Assembly (NCBI GenBank): GCA_021325635.1
Contig: JAJPGV010000037.1
Location: 1-64,000, forward strand
Direction of reading: 5' to 3'
Source of the DNA: Chloroflexota bacterium
Lineage (GTDB): Bacteria; Chloroflexota; JAJPGV01
Length of the DNA stretch: 64,000 nucleotides
Below are positions 1 to 8,568 of the stretch, one piece after another (within the stretch, counting starts at the first letter, position 1; each line of letters opens with the position of its first letter). Position numbers and translations under genes: made by a program. The notes beneath the pieces are model-generated. The model had not been told where the DNA came from. It was given only the letters and a program-made list of their open reading frames with translations, and did no database searches.

Positions 1-75
1 ATGCTCCAGCGGCACCTCGTGACGCGCCTTGAGAAGCTGGGTTACGACGTTGCTCTCACCCCGAAAGCCGCCTGA
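1..75 (+). CDS. 3' end of an unidentified coding frame
   Basis: An open frame enters from the window edge and stops with TGA at 73-75. It reads as 24 residues with a basic, helical look (RLEKLGYDV, then LTPKAA). The ATG at position 1 may be internal. Short tails of the form 'RLxxLGYxVxLTP' occur at the C-terminus of some DDE transposases, so a transposase end is possible, but this is recollection only. It converges on the kinase gene that ends at 81, leaving 5 bases between them. Confidence 0.3.
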   Translation: MLQRHLVTRLEKLGYDVALTPKAA

Positions 76-80
76 CATCC

Positions 81-1556
81 TCATTCAACGATTTTCATGG
101 CAGCCGTGTTCAAGCCCGCATCGCGGATCGTCCGCTGTGCGTCGGACTCCAGCATGCCGACAACGTTCGGCACGACCACCTGATTGGGCGGAGGCGTGGG
201 AGCTCTTGGTACCGGCGTAGCCGTCGCGGGCGGACGCGGCGTGGGTGTCGCCGTGGCAGGCGGGAGCGTCGCGCGTCGAGTCGGCGTAAGGGTGGGCACA
301 GGCGTATCTGTCGGCGTGTCGGTCACGGTGCCGGTGACGGTGGGCGTGGGTGTATCCGTATCGGATCCAAACGCTGTCGGGCTCAACGCCGGCGTCGGTG
401 AAGGACTGCGCTGAGCGACTCCGGGCAGCGATGGCTGGCCTCCTCCAGCCCCGGAAGATAGTCTGTTACCCGACGCCGGAGGCCGGATAGAGGGCAGCGC
501 CGGCAGGTTGCGGAGCACCTGCTGGCCAGCGAAGAACGACAGCGTCACGAAGATCACGCCTAGGACACCGACCAGCGGTCCGATCCAGCCGGAGGCCCGG
601 CGCCCTGTCTTGTTCCGGCGCAGCGCGCCCAGCATGGGCGTTGGAGCCGCCGCGGGAAAAGCCATCGCGCCGCTCGCGGTCGGCCTGATCACCGGCATGG
701 CCACCGTCCGGGAAAGCGCATCGGCCGGAGCGGAGGACTGGCCCTGCCCGATGGCCGCGATAGCGTCGGCAAGCTGCATCGCCGTGCCGTAGCGATCGCG
801 CGGGTTCTTGGCCATCGCCTTCAGCAGAACCGCATCCAGCGCCCTTGAGATGCGGGGGTTGAAAGTGCTGGCAGCCGGCGGCTTCGCCTCCACGTGCTGA
901 AGGGCGATGCCCACGGCTGTGTCACCGCTGAACGGCGGCCGGCCGGCTAGCATCTCGTAGGCCATGACGCCCGCGGCGTAGATGTCGCTGCGCGCATCAG
1001 CCGGCTTGCCCAGCGCCTGCTCCGGCGAGAGGTAGCGGGGCGATCCAAGCACCATGCCTTCCGCGGTCAGCGTGGCGCCGCTGGCGCTTCGCGCAATGCC
1101 AAAGTCGCCGATCTTGACCTTGCCCTGGGCCGTCAGCAGCACGTTCTCGGGCTTGAGATCGCGGTGAACGACGCCGCGCGAGTGCGCATATTCCAGCCCT
1201 TCGCACAGCTGGTCGAGCACGGTGATGACGTCCGATAGCTCGAACGGCGCGTCACTGTCGATGTACTCGCGCAGGGACCGGCCATCGACGAGCTCCATGA
1301 CGATGTACGCCCGGGCGCCGTCTTGTCCCGCGTCGAAGATGCTGATGATGTTCGGATGAGACAGAGAGGCGGCCGTTCGAGCCTCGCGAATGAAGCGCTC
1401 CGCCACCTCAGCGTCATGCTCGAACCGCTCGCGCAGGACCTTGATGGCCACCAACCGGCCGAGCCTCAGATCCTCGGCCTCGAACACGCGGGCCATCCCC
1501 CCTTCACCCAACAGCCGCTGGATGCGGTAACGGCCGGCGAGCACGGCGTCAATCAT
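81..1556 (-). CDS. PknB-type Ser/Thr protein kinase with truncated PASTA domain
   Basis: Membrane-anchored Hanks-type kinase of 491 residues from the ATG at 1556; a TTG at 1574 would add six residues. Seen: glycine-rich loop LGEGGMARVF, ATP-binding Lys39 (VAIKVL), catalytic HRDLKPEN with Asp133, DFG at 151-153 and an SPEQA activation-segment motif, so the kinase should be active. A juxtamembrane linker, one TM helix (WIGPLVGVLGVIFV) and a Pro/Thr-rich extracellular stalk follow. The tail VVVPNVVGM begins a PASTA domain, but the protein stops after about 35 of the usual 65 residues. PASTA kinases normally sense cell-wall precursors; with half a repeat that role is doubtful. No phosphatase or cell-division gene lies nearby. 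Confidence 0.9.
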   Translation of the reverse strand: MIDAVLAGRYRIQRLLGEGGMARVFEAEDLRLGRLVAIKVLRERFEHDAEVAERFIREARTAASLSHPNIISIFDAGQDGARAYIVMELVDGRSLREYIDSDAPFELSDVITVLDQLCEGLEYAHSRGVVHRDLKPENVLLTAQGKVKIGDFGIARSASGATLTAEGMVLGSPRYLSPEQALGKPADARSDIYAAGVMAYEMLAGRPPFSGDTAVGIALQHVEAKPPAASTFNPRISRALDAVLLKAMAKNPRDRYGTAMQLADAIAAIGQGQSSAPADALSRTVAMPVIRPTASGAMAFPAAAPTPMLGALRRNKTGRRASGWIGPLVGVLGVIFVTLSFFAGQQVLRNLPALPSIRPPASGNRLSSGAGGGQPSLPGVAQRSPSPTPALSPTAFGSDTDTPTPTVTGTVTDTPTDTPVPTLTPTRRATLPPATATPTPRPPATATPVPRAPTPPPNQVVVPNVVGMLESDAQRTIRDAGLNTAAMKIVE

Positions 1557-1600
1557 TCGATGACCATAGCCCAACCCCGTCGGTACAAGAACTCAATGCC

Positions 1601-1638
1601 CAAAAACGGCACCCCCGCCGCTGATTCGACGGGGGTGC
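1601..1638 (-). terminator. Rho-independent terminator of the substrate-binding protein gene
   Basis: A 9-bp perfect stem (GCACCCCCG at 1609-1617, CGGGGGTGC at 1630-1638, 12-nt loop) is followed on the minus strand by CCGTTTTTG. It lies just past the stop of the minus-strand gene at 1669 and before the kinase start, so it separates the two transcripts. Confidence 0.8.
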
Positions 1639-1668
1639 GTTGCGGTCGCCCAGAATGGAGACCGAATG

Positions 1669-2820
1669 TCAGGCCAGCGGCTTGAGTCCCAAACCGTCGA
1701 TGAAACCGCTGGCTTTCAGCCTGTTCAAGAAGCTGTTGTCGTAAGCATCGCTCAGCTTCACGTCGGCTGCCTTGGGGTTGCCGCCGTACTGCTGCACGGA
1801 CTTCAGGCCATCTTCTCGGACCAGGCCCACCTGGTCCATTGCCTCCTTCATCGTGTCGTAGGCAGCCTGAGAATCAGCCTGGCTGGAGTCGGTGTACTTG
1901 GCAATGGCCTTGACGGCCACGTCAGGCTGGCTCTGGAAAACCTTGTTGGCCTCCAGCAGCGCCTGCAGGTAGGCGAACACGACCTCCGGATGCGCATCGG
2001 CGTACTTCTTGGAGACCACTACCAGGTTGTTCTGGAGTGGCACGTGCTCGTCGATAGCGCCCGCCAGCTTGGGAAAGCCCGAAGCGGTGGCCTTACTCGT
2101 GGTTGGCGGCGAAACGACACCGGCCTGCACCTGATTGGCCACCATGGCCGCCAGGATGCCTTGCATGTTCGAGGTGTTGACGAACTTCACGTCCTTGTTG
2201 GGATCGAGGCCATGCTTCGAAACGAGCAGCCGGCCGGCGATATCGGTGCTGCTGCCGCTGGCCGTGACGGCAATCAGCTTGCCCTTGAGCTCCTCCACGG
2301 ATTTGACAGCGGGAGGCGCGTGCAGCTCGAACAGCGGTGACGCGGTCGTTTCCATGATCGCTTCGAGGTCGGTGCCCGCCGCTCGCCCATTGAGGACCTC
2401 GGCGCCGCCAACGTTGCCGACCTGCACGTCTCCGGCGATCATCGCCTGCGACTGCTTGGTGCCCTCGAGGTTCGGCTGCAGCGTGGCGTCCAGGCCGTAC
2501 TTCGCAAACAACCCGTTATCCATGGCGATCCATACGGACGAGAAGACGACGCTCGTCACGCCCGTGGCGGTCACGATCTTGACCTTGGTGCCGGAGGGGA
2601 TAGTCGCAATGGCCGAGGCAGCGGCCGAGGCCGACGCTGCCGGCTTGGCGGAAGCGGATTCAGCCGCAGGCTTGGCCGAAGCCGAAGCGGCCGTCGAAGG
2701 CTTCGCGGCCGCGCTGGCCGGAGCAGGCGCGCTCGAAGCGGGGGCAGCCGAGCCACCGCACGCCGCCAGCGTCAGCTCCAGCGCCAGCGCCGGAGCAATC
2801 AGTCCTATGAACTTCTTCAT
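1669..2820 (-). CDS. ABC transporter substrate-binding lipoprotein (NMT1/SsuA type)
   Basis: Extracellular solute receptor of 383 residues. The start ATG at 2820 has a good AGGAGA ribosome site. Residues 1-21 are a lipoprotein signal with lipobox LAAC, then an Ala/Ser/Pro/Lys-rich linker to about residue 75, then a type II periplasmic-binding fold. Segments such as KIVTATGVTSVVFSSVWIA, GDVQVGNVGG and IAVTASGSSTDIAGRLL match the nitrate/sulfonate/thiamine-precursor receptor group (SsuA, TauA, ThiY). The ligand cannot be told from sequence. It is an orphan: no permease or ATPase gene adjoins it, and it has its own terminator. Confidence 0.88.
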   Translation of the reverse strand: MKKFIGLIAPALALELTLAACGGSAAPASSAPAPASAAAKPSTAASASAKPAAESASAKPAASASAAASAIATIPSGTKVKIVTATGVTSVVFSSVWIAMDNGLFAKYGLDATLQPNLEGTKQSQAMIAGDVQVGNVGGAEVLNGRAAGTDLEAIMETTASPLFELHAPPAVKSVEELKGKLIAVTASGSSTDIAGRLLVSKHGLDPNKDVKFVNTSNMQGILAAMVANQVQAGVVSPPTTSKATASGFPKLAGAIDEHVPLQNNLVVVSKKYADAHPEVVFAYLQALLEANKVFQSQPDVAVKAIAKYTDSSQADSQAAYDTMKEAMDQVGLVREDGLKSVQQYGGNPKAADVKLSDAYDNSFLNRLKASGFIDGLGLKPLA

Positions 2821-2942
2821 TGATAGTTCTCCTGCAACGTCATTGTGTGCCGTTCACCAGTTCGCTCGTCCGCTCGAATCGAACCGGCCACTGCCCCGAA
2901 TTGTAGGCCGGCAGGTCTTGCCCCGCACGGTAAGCTCGGTCC

Positions 2943-3698
2943 GTGGAGTATGTGCAGCACTGCGAGCTTCTTTCCAGCGCATCTGCCGCGCTGAGCGGCG
3001 ATCTCAACGGAGCCGACTTCTCCGTTCCCGTAGCTACCTGCCCGGGCTGGGACCTGAAGCAACTCGTGCTGCACATGGGGACTTCTCAGCGTTGGGTAGC
3101 GGCGATGATAAGGGACGGGCGCGGGGAGCCTCTTAAGCCTGCTGATCTCGATTCGGAGCTGCCTGCTTCGGACGAGGATCTCGGCCGCTGGTACGCCGGC
3201 AGTGCCCGTGCCCTCCTGGCGGCGCTCAGCGAAACGAAGCCTGATGCATATGCGTGGAGCTGGCGCACCGACCAGCAGCGGGTCAGCTTCTGGGCTCGCC
3301 GAATGCTGTTCGAGACGGTGGTGCATGGCGCCGATGCCCGGCTGGTTCTTGGCATGCAGCCCGCTGTCGAGGCCGGCGTTGCCGCGGATGGCATCGACGA
3401 GCTGCTCGAGAGCTTGCCCTATCTTCGCGCTGTTCGACCCGCAATCGCCGATCTGCGCGGACAGGGTGAGAGCCTGCATTTCCACTGCACCGACGCGGAG
3501 GGCGAATGGATGGTCCGGCTGGAGCCGGCCGGGCTCGCCTGGGAGCACGGCCACGGGAAGGGCGATGTGGCCGTGCGCGGCGCGGCCGGAGATCTGCTAC
3601 TGCTGCTGTACGGTCGCTATGACCCCAGCGATTCCCGTTTCCAGTGCTTTGGCGATCGAGCCCTGCTCCAACGCTGGCTCGAGCACTCGAAGGTCTAG
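2943..3698 (+). CDS. DinB-like / maleylpyruvate isomerase family protein (TIGR03083 type)
   Basis: A 251-residue soluble protein. Its N-terminal four-helix DinB-like bundle carries TCPGWDLKQLVLHMG near residue 40, with the typical metal-binding His, and a second His in the ETVVHGADA segment near residue 130; this is the mycothiol-dependent maleylpyruvate isomerase N-domain pattern. The C-terminal 100 residues form the small alpha/beta domain common in this family. The real substrate and thiol cofactor are unknown. The GTG start lies 7 nt after a TAAGCT -10-like box, suggesting a nearly leaderless transcript. It converges with the next gene, one base apart. Confidence 0.75.
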   Translation: MEYVQHCELLSSASAALSGDLNGADFSVPVATCPGWDLKQLVLHMGTSQRWVAAMIRDGRGEPLKPADLDSELPASDEDLGRWYAGSARALLAALSETKPDAYAWSWRTDQQRVSFWARRMLFETVVHGADARLVLGMQPAVEAGVAADGIDELLESLPYLRAVRPAIADLRGQGESLHFHCTDAEGEWMVRLEPAGLAWEHGHGKGDVAVRGAAGDLLLLLYGRYDPSDSRFQCFGDRALLQRWLEHSKV

Positions 3699-3699
3699 C

Positions 3700-4155
3700 C
3701 TAGGACCCTTCGCTCAGATCGAGCTCGTCCTTGTGGGCAAAGCCGACGGTGTTGTCGATCATCCGCGCCCAGTACACCGCAATGTGCCAGTACCGAGCGT
3801 CGGATTCCGGAAAGGCAGCCACGAACGGATATTTGCCGATGTAAACGTCCCTGGCGCGCGAGTCATCCTGGAGCAGGCTGGCCCGGCCCCTGATCTGGAG
3901 ACCCTGAATCCGCCGCCAATCGTCGTAGTCCTGCGAGATCGTCAGAAACACACCGGGATTGGCCATGATGTGCTCGGAGTGCACGCTGCTGGGCGAGGAC
4001 AGGAAAAAGATGTCGAAGCCGTCGTTGGCGTAGAACAGCGTAGCGGCGTGCGCCTCCCCGGCGCCAGCCGTGGCCAGCGTCATGGTGACGTGATTTCGCA
4101 TGTAGGCCAGCATCCGAGCGCGAATCTCGCTCAGATCGCCCGCGCTCAGCGGCAT
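3700..4155 (-). CDS. Pyridoxamine 5'-phosphate oxidase family flavoprotein
   Basis: A 151-residue split-barrel protein. The N-terminal half contains VTMTLATAGAGEAHAATLFYAND, typical of the PNPOx-like FMN-binding barrel, followed by LSSPSSVHSEHIMANP and a Gln-Gly-Leu-Gln-Ile-Arg-Gly strand, also typical of general-stress PNPOx-like proteins. Members bind FMN, F420 or haem, and the reaction here cannot be assigned. It lies 18 bases downstream of the DUF1232-like gene on the same strand and is probably co-transcribed with it. Confidence 0.85.
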   Translation of the reverse strand: MPLSAGDLSEIRARMLAYMRNHVTMTLATAGAGEAHAATLFYANDGFDIFFLSSPSSVHSEHIMANPGVFLTISQDYDDWRRIQGLQIRGRASLLQDDSRARDVYIGKYPFVAAFPESDARYWHIAVYWARMIDNTVGFAHKDELDLSEGS

Positions 4156-4173
4156 CCTGGCTGCCCCTGTTCC

Positions 4174-4452
4174 TCAAACATCGGCCATGCCCAGCGCCAT
4201 CATATGCTCCGCTCGGACCTCCTCAGGCGCCGCGTTGATGAAGGCCTTGAGCACCAGGACGACCAGCGCAACCTCGCTGGCTCCCCCCGCTCCCGGTATC
4301 CAGTCGAGCAGGTCGAACGGCGAGAAGATCAAGATAATTGCGCCGACCGCGATAACCTTCGCCTGGATTGATACGCGTGGGTCTCGGAAGAGCTTCCAGC
4401 TCAGCATCAAGCAGCCGGGAAGTCCCCACAGGAAGCGGACGCGTTCTAACAT
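4174..4452 (-). CDS. Small YkvA/DUF1232-type membrane protein
   Basis: A 92-residue protein with one or two hydrophobic helices and the motif FSPFDLLDWIPG, which is characteristic of the DUF1232/YkvA family (consensus 'SPiDLIPDfIP'). Function in the family is unknown. The start is the ATG at 4452 with no strong ribosome site. It is probably first in a two-gene unit with the flavoprotein gene. Confidence 0.75.
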   Translation of the reverse strand: MLERVRFLWGLPGCLMLSWKLFRDPRVSIQAKVIAVGAIILIFSPFDLLDWIPGAGGASEVALVVLVLKAFINAAPEEVRAEHMMALGMADV

Positions 4453-4530
4453 AGTTCAGTCAGCAGCAAAGAAAGGTGCCAGGCCGGCGCGCATGCCGCA
4501 TCGGCCATTTTACGGCAGCCGGGTGCATTT

Positions 4531-5289
4531 TTGACGCAAACCCAGCTCCTCGCCCTGAGCTCCATTCTGCCAACAGTGCTGGGCTGCATCGGCCTGGTGT
4601 TCCTGGCCGCGGCCTTCTGGCCCCTGGGAGGCGCCACGAAGGCCTACCTGCGGACGGCGCTGTTCGGGCTGGTGGGCGCCGGGGCGGTAGCCGTGAGCGT
4701 ATGGCTGTGGCTCGTGCTCATGCGCACGGCGGGCCAGATCGCCGTGCAAACCCCACCCCCTCCCGGCGGAACCACGAGCATCTCGACTGCTCAGCGCGCT
4801 CCGAGCAGCTCTCCGGCTGCCACGTCGTCGCCTTCGGCAAGCGCCGCAAGCCAGCCGGCCTCCCCATCGGTGAGCCCGACCGTGGTACTTACGCCAATTC
4901 CAGCCGTGGCCTTTCAGCCTGACAACGGCCCCACGCAGGTTATTACCGTGGCGGTCGAGCCATTCGAGCACGGCGTGATGCTCTATCGCTCGGATCTCAA
5001 GCAGCTGTACGTGCTGACCGATGACAAGCGCTTCAAGGTCTACCCCGACACCTGGGACGACACCCAGCCCGACCTGGGCACGCTGACTCCCGTGGCCGGC
5101 AAGTACCTTCCCCGCCGCGGTTTTGGCAAGCTGTGGAACTCGAACCCGGACGTGAAGCAGGGCCTCGGATCGGCCACGGCGCCGGAGCAGGGCCTCAGCG
5201 GCACGGTCACCGGGGACGGGACGACGACGACCATCAGAGCGGACCTCACGTATGCGCTGGCCAAGGATGGGACCTGGACGCTGAAATAG
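4531..5289 (+). CDS. Hypothetical membrane protein with Ser/Pro-rich linker
   Basis: A 252-residue protein of unknown function with a TTG start. Two N-terminal hydrophobic segments (about residues 5-30 and 40-62) precede a Ser/Ala/Thr/Pro-rich linker (about 70-115) and a soluble C-terminal domain that is probably exposed outside the cell. The C-terminal domain holds VEPFEHGVMLYRSDLKQLYVL and an aromatic-rich stretch, but I recognise no family. It precedes smpB by 88 bases on the same strand; the regular GC-rich third codon positions support real coding. Confidence 0.6.
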   Translation: MTQTQLLALSSILPTVLGCIGLVFLAAAFWPLGGATKAYLRTALFGLVGAGAVAVSVWLWLVLMRTAGQIAVQTPPPPGGTTSISTAQRAPSSSPAATSSPSASAASQPASPSVSPTVVLTPIPAVAFQPDNGPTQVITVAVEPFEHGVMLYRSDLKQLYVLTDDKRFKVYPDTWDDTQPDLGTLTPVAGKYLPRRGFGKLWNSNPDVKQGLGSATAPEQGLSGTVTGDGTTTTIRADLTYALAKDGTWTLK

Positions 5290-5377
5290 GCGGCGCGCTC
5301 CGCCGGAGCAGTTGCTAGACTCGGTGTTCTGCACCTTCCTCGTCCCGAATACGAATCCGTGATCTCTTTGAACCTCA

Positions 5378-5869
5378 ATGGCTAAGCAGGCGGCCGCGCA
5401 ACCCAAGCCTCAGCGCGAGACGGTGCACGTCGTCACCGTGAACAGCAAGGCCCACCACGACTACGTCATTCGCGAGACCTACGAGGTAGGACTAGTCCTC
5501 ACCGGCACGGAGATCAAGTCGATTCGCGCCGGCAAGGTCAACCTGCGCGAGGCGTACGCCAAGGTGGAGCGCGACGGCGTGTGGGTGCATAACCTGCACA
5601 TCGCGCAGTACGACCTCGGCAATCGCTGGAACCACGAGCCGCTGCGCACCCGGAAGCTGCTGCTGCACAAAAGCGAGATCCGCGAGCTGCTGCTGAAGAC
5701 TCGTTCGAAGGGTCTCACGCTGGTGCCGCTGAAGTTGTACATCGTCAGGGACCGTGCCAAACTTGAGCTCGCTGTCGCTCAGGGCAAGAGGGTCTTTGAC
5801 AAGCGCCAGGCGATGGCAGAAAGAGAGGTAGAGAGAGACATAGCGCGGTCTGTCCGGGTGCATCGCTAG
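5378..5869 (+). CDS. smpB: SsrA-binding protein SmpB
   Basis: A 163-residue tmRNA partner that binds the tRNA-like domain and delivers it to stalled ribosomes for trans-translation. Seen: HDYVIRETYEVGLVLTGTEIKS, IRAGKVNLREAYAKV, the LLLHKSEIREL segment and VPLKLYI near the end of the barrel, then the basic GKRVFDKRQ tail; all are standard SmpB blocks. Length is normal, with a short Ala/Gln-rich N-terminal extension. The tmRNA gene follows 64 bases downstream, a common pairing. Confidence 0.97.
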   Translation: MAKQAAAQPKPQRETVHVVTVNSKAHHDYVIRETYEVGLVLTGTEIKSIRAGKVNLREAYAKVERDGVWVHNLHIAQYDLGNRWNHEPLRTRKLLLHKSEIRELLLKTRSKGLTLVPLKLYIVRDRAKLELAVAQGKRVFDKRQAMAEREVERDIARSVRVHR

Positions 5870-5933
5870 CCGCTGAGGCGGCCAGACGCCGGGAGACCAA
5901 CCGCCAGTTCTCGGCTCCAGTCACTCAATCTCT

Positions 5934-6289
5934 GGGGATGCTGGGTTTCGACAGGATTGGTGGGTTAGCGGTTGCAGGCCGGGGTGCCAGTACATCGTCC
6001 CGTAAAACAACTGGCAACGTCGGAAACGACAACGAAGCGTTAGCGCTCGCGGCTTAACTAACTAGCCGCGCGTCTGCCCCGACCCTTCACTGACGGGTCA
6101 GGAGCGGGCGTCAAAAAGTCAGTGTGCCGTGGCCGGGACGCCCCTAGCGGTCACGAAAGATCAGGGGCTGGGGAAGCCGAATTCGGCCGGCCGAACTACG
6201 CTTCCCGAGATTGAAAAGAGCCGGCTAAGCTTGTAGATACCGTTAGCTTGCCATTTTTGGACGGGGCGTTCGACTCGCCCCCATCTCCA
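5934..6289 (+). ncRNA. ssrA: Transfer-messenger RNA (tmRNA)
   Basis: One-piece tmRNA of 356 nt. The 5' end GGGGATG pairs with CATCTCC at 6282-6288 to form the acceptor stem, and the T-arm GTTCGACTC lies at 6268-6276. The 3' CCA is not encoded. By alignment with the E. coli frame the resume codon is GGA at 6022 and the tag frame runs to TAA at 6055-6057, giving GNDNEALALAA, a degron ending in the usual LAA. It sits directly after smpB and has its own terminator. Confidence 0.96.
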
Positions 6290-6293
6290 CACT

Positions 6294-6325
6294 GAGCCCG
6301 GGCGGAGTGCCCGGGCTCTTTCTTA
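6294..6325 (+). terminator. Rho-independent terminator of ssrA
   Basis: A perfect 10-bp stem (GAGCCCGGGC, loop GGAGT, GCCCGGGCTC) is followed by TTTCTT, five bases after the tmRNA 3' end. Confidence 0.92.
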
Positions 6326-6345
6326 CAGTTGGCCGCTCCGGCTCC

Positions 6346-7680
6346 CTACTGCCCGACGGCCTCGATGGCCGACTCCAGGATGTCGCACGCACGGTCCGCT
6401 TCGCTCTCGGTGACGGACAGCGGCGGGGCGATGCGGAAGCAGTTGCCGAAGAGGCCGCCTTTGCCGACCAGCAGGCCGCGCTCGCGGCAAGCCTCGAGCG
6501 CGGCAGTGGCGAGCGCAGACGCCGGACGGCGGCCCTCGGTCACGAACTCGATGCCGATCATCAGCCCCTTGCCGCGCACCTCGCCCACGCAGCTGTGCCG
6601 CTGCTCGAGCGTTTTCAGGCGGCTCAGCATGCGCGACCCAATCCGCAGCGCATTGGCCTGCAGGTCGTGGTCCAGCAGGTAATGGATGGTGGCCAGCGCC
6701 GCCGCGCTCGACAGGGGATTGCCCCCGAAGGTCGAGATCGAGTTGGCGGTAATCGAATCCATGATCTCCGCCCGAGCGATGACGCCGCCCATAGTCAATC
6801 CGTTGGCCACACCCTTGGCAAACGTCACGACGTCCGGCTCGATGCCGTACGTCTGGCAGCCCCAGAAGGCGCTTCCGGTACGACCCCAGCCCGTCTGCAC
6901 CTCATCTGAGATGAACAGGATGCCGTACTCGTCGAGCACCGGCTTGAGCGCCCGAAAATAGCCCTCCGGCGGCACCGCGAACCCGCCCACGCCCTGAACG
7001 GGCTCGGCGATCAAGGCGGCGACGTCACCCGCCGTACCGGTGAGGATGACGTCGCGAAGATCGTCGGCGCAGGCCTGAGCATAGGCCGCGTCGTCCAGGT
7101 CCCGAAATGGGCTGCGGTACTTGTACCCGCTCTGGATGTAGCTCACGTTCAGCGGGGTCAGGCCTGAAGCAGACCAGCCGCGGTTGCCGGTGACCGCCTG
7201 TGCCGCAAACGACCGGCCATGATAGCTGTTGCGCAGGGCCAGCACCTGGTTGCTCTTGCGGACGGTCGCGGCCAGCAGCAGCGCGGTTTCATTGGCTTCC
7301 GTCCCTGAAGCGGTGAAGAAGACCTTGGCGTTGGGCATCGGCGCCAACGAAGCAATGAGCTCTGCCAGCTCGATCATGGGCCGGATGAGATACAGGGTGG
7401 AGGTGTGGAGCATACGTTCGGCTTGGCTCTTGACCGCGTCCACAATCTCCGGCACCTTGTAGCCGGCAATCGTCGTCAGGATGCCGCCGAAGAAATCGAG
7501 GTACTCCCTGCCGGCAGCGTCCCACACGCGACGGCCGTCGCCGTCCACCAGCTCCAGGGGCTGTTGGTAGTACAACGCCAACCAGCGCGGCAAAACAGCC
7601 TGGTGGCGTTCGAGCAAGCTCTTCTGAGCGATCACGGCGTGCCCTCCTGTCAGCGCGGGCTCTGTCTCGGCCATCCTCAT
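6346..7680 (-). CDS. Class III PLP-dependent aminotransferase
   Basis: A 444-residue fold-type I aminotransferase. Seen: the GTEANETALLLA cofactor-phosphate segment, the EPVQGVGGFAVPPEGYF block, FISDEVQTGWGRTG with the PLP-ring Asp, and FAKGVANGL with the Schiff-base Lys. This layout fits the 4-aminobutyrate/ornithine/alanine-glyoxylate (AGXT2-like) group; the amino donor cannot be fixed from sequence. Two start codons are possible, ATG 7680 and ATG 7674; an upstream alternative at 7713 would run into the preceding terminator. It converges on tmRNA and appears to stand alone. Confidence 0.93.
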   Translation of the reverse strand: MRMAETEPALTGGHAVIAQKSLLERHQAVLPRWLALYYQQPLELVDGDGRRVWDAAGREYLDFFGGILTTIAGYKVPEIVDAVKSQAERMLHTSTLYLIRPMIELAELIASLAPMPNAKVFFTASGTEANETALLLAATVRKSNQVLALRNSYHGRSFAAQAVTGNRGWSASGLTPLNVSYIQSGYKYRSPFRDLDDAAYAQACADDLRDVILTGTAGDVAALIAEPVQGVGGFAVPPEGYFRALKPVLDEYGILFISDEVQTGWGRTGSAFWGCQTYGIEPDVVTFAKGVANGLTMGGVIARAEIMDSITANSISTFGGNPLSSAAALATIHYLLDHDLQANALRIGSRMLSRLKTLEQRHSCVGEVRGKGLMIGIEFVTEGRRPASALATAALEACRERGLLVGKGGLFGNCFRIAPPLSVTESEADRACDILESAIEAVGQ

Positions 7681-7710
7681 TCTCTCACTGCCGATCCCGT
7701 TGCGAGCGCA

Positions 7711-7750
7711 CAAAAAATCGCCCGGCGGACATCAAATCCGCCGGGCGATT
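7711..7750 (-). terminator. Rho-independent terminator of the 7760-8404 gene
   Basis: A perfect 14-bp stem (7716-7729 with 7737-7750, 7-nt loop) is followed on the minus strand by a T-run. It lies 9 bases after the stop of the hypothetical gene and just before the aminotransferase start, insulating the two. Confidence 0.9.
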
Positions 7751-7759
7751 GAAGGAGCG

Positions 7760-8404
7760 CTAGGCGGCCAGTGAGTCCCGCGACGAGACCGGGACCGGAA
7801 CCGGCACCTGACGCCGGAAGGGGCCGACCTGCGACGTGGGACGGACGCGACGTCCGCCTCCTCGGCGCTCGTCGCGATGCGCCGCGGCCAACCCAGCCAC
7901 AACGCCCTTCAGAATGCGCGACCCCGCCTTGCTTTCCACGGCAACGGACTCCAGCAGCAGCTGGTCCAACCCGCTGTCGATGCCCGACGCTGCCTTGGCC
8001 AAACGGCGGGCAGCCTTGGCGCCTTTGATCTCGACATCGGCCAGCTCGGTCAGGACGCTCAGCGCTTCCGGGTCTTCGGGCTGGCCCTCGTCGCAACCGC
8101 GCAGCGGATTGTCCTTCGAGGACGTCCAGTTCAGGGCGTCGGCCAGGGCGACGACCAGGCTCGCGGTGAGATGCTGCCGTGCGGCTTTGCCGGCGATGAT
8201 CGTCTCCAGCGCGAACTTGGCCCGCGGCGAGCGCACCCGGCGGCTCACCTCGCGCAGCCGCGCCAGCGCCTCGTCCTGGATCGCTTGGTACGCACACAGA
8301 TCCGCGTGCAAGCGCTCGACCGGCGATGGATCGAGCTCCTTCTTCGGCTCCGCTGCGGCTGCGGCCCAGCCCAGAGCCGTGTCATCGAGTAAGAGTGTCG
8401 ACAT
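7760..8404 (-). CDS. Hypothetical helical protein
   Basis: A 214-residue protein of unknown function. The ATG at 8404 has a strong GAGGAGG-like ribosome site, and a clean terminator follows the stop. Residues about 25-170 are predicted mainly helical and rich in Ala, Leu, Glu and Lys, with no signal peptide or membrane helix. The last 40 residues are Arg/Gly/Pro-rich and probably disordered. Repeated helical Glu positions recall ferritin-like bundles, but no ExxH pair is visible, so I do not assign that family. Confidence 0.7.
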   Translation of the reverse strand: MSTLLLDDTALGWAAAAAEPKKELDPSPVERLHADLCAYQAIQDEALARLREVSRRVRSPRAKFALETIIAGKAARQHLTASLVVALADALNWTSSKDNPLRGCDEGQPEDPEALSVLTELADVEIKGAKAARRLAKAASGIDSGLDQLLLESVAVESKAGSRILKGVVAGLAAAHRDERRGGGRRVRPTSQVGPFRRQVPVPVPVSSRDSLAA

Positions 8405-8568
8405 AGGTCCTCCTCGGAAGCCGCGGTTGGATTTGCCGGCGCTTCATCGCCCCAACAGTCGCAGGGCCGAGGCCCCTTGCTTCCGCCTTTCTAAGGTAGC
8501 TTGTGCGATTCATAATGTCCAATGCCATTCAGGAACACAATCGATGCGTTTCAGTTATTATCGAGGGG

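Noticed and set aside
2135-3136. 333-residue plus-strand frame across the substrate-binding protein gene
   Set aside because: It overlaps a clear lipoprotein gene and the next gene, and its Ala-rich content mirrors the linker.
7760-8404. Ferritin-like protein
   Set aside because: The helical pattern is suggestive, but no paired Glu/ExxH metal ligands could be placed.
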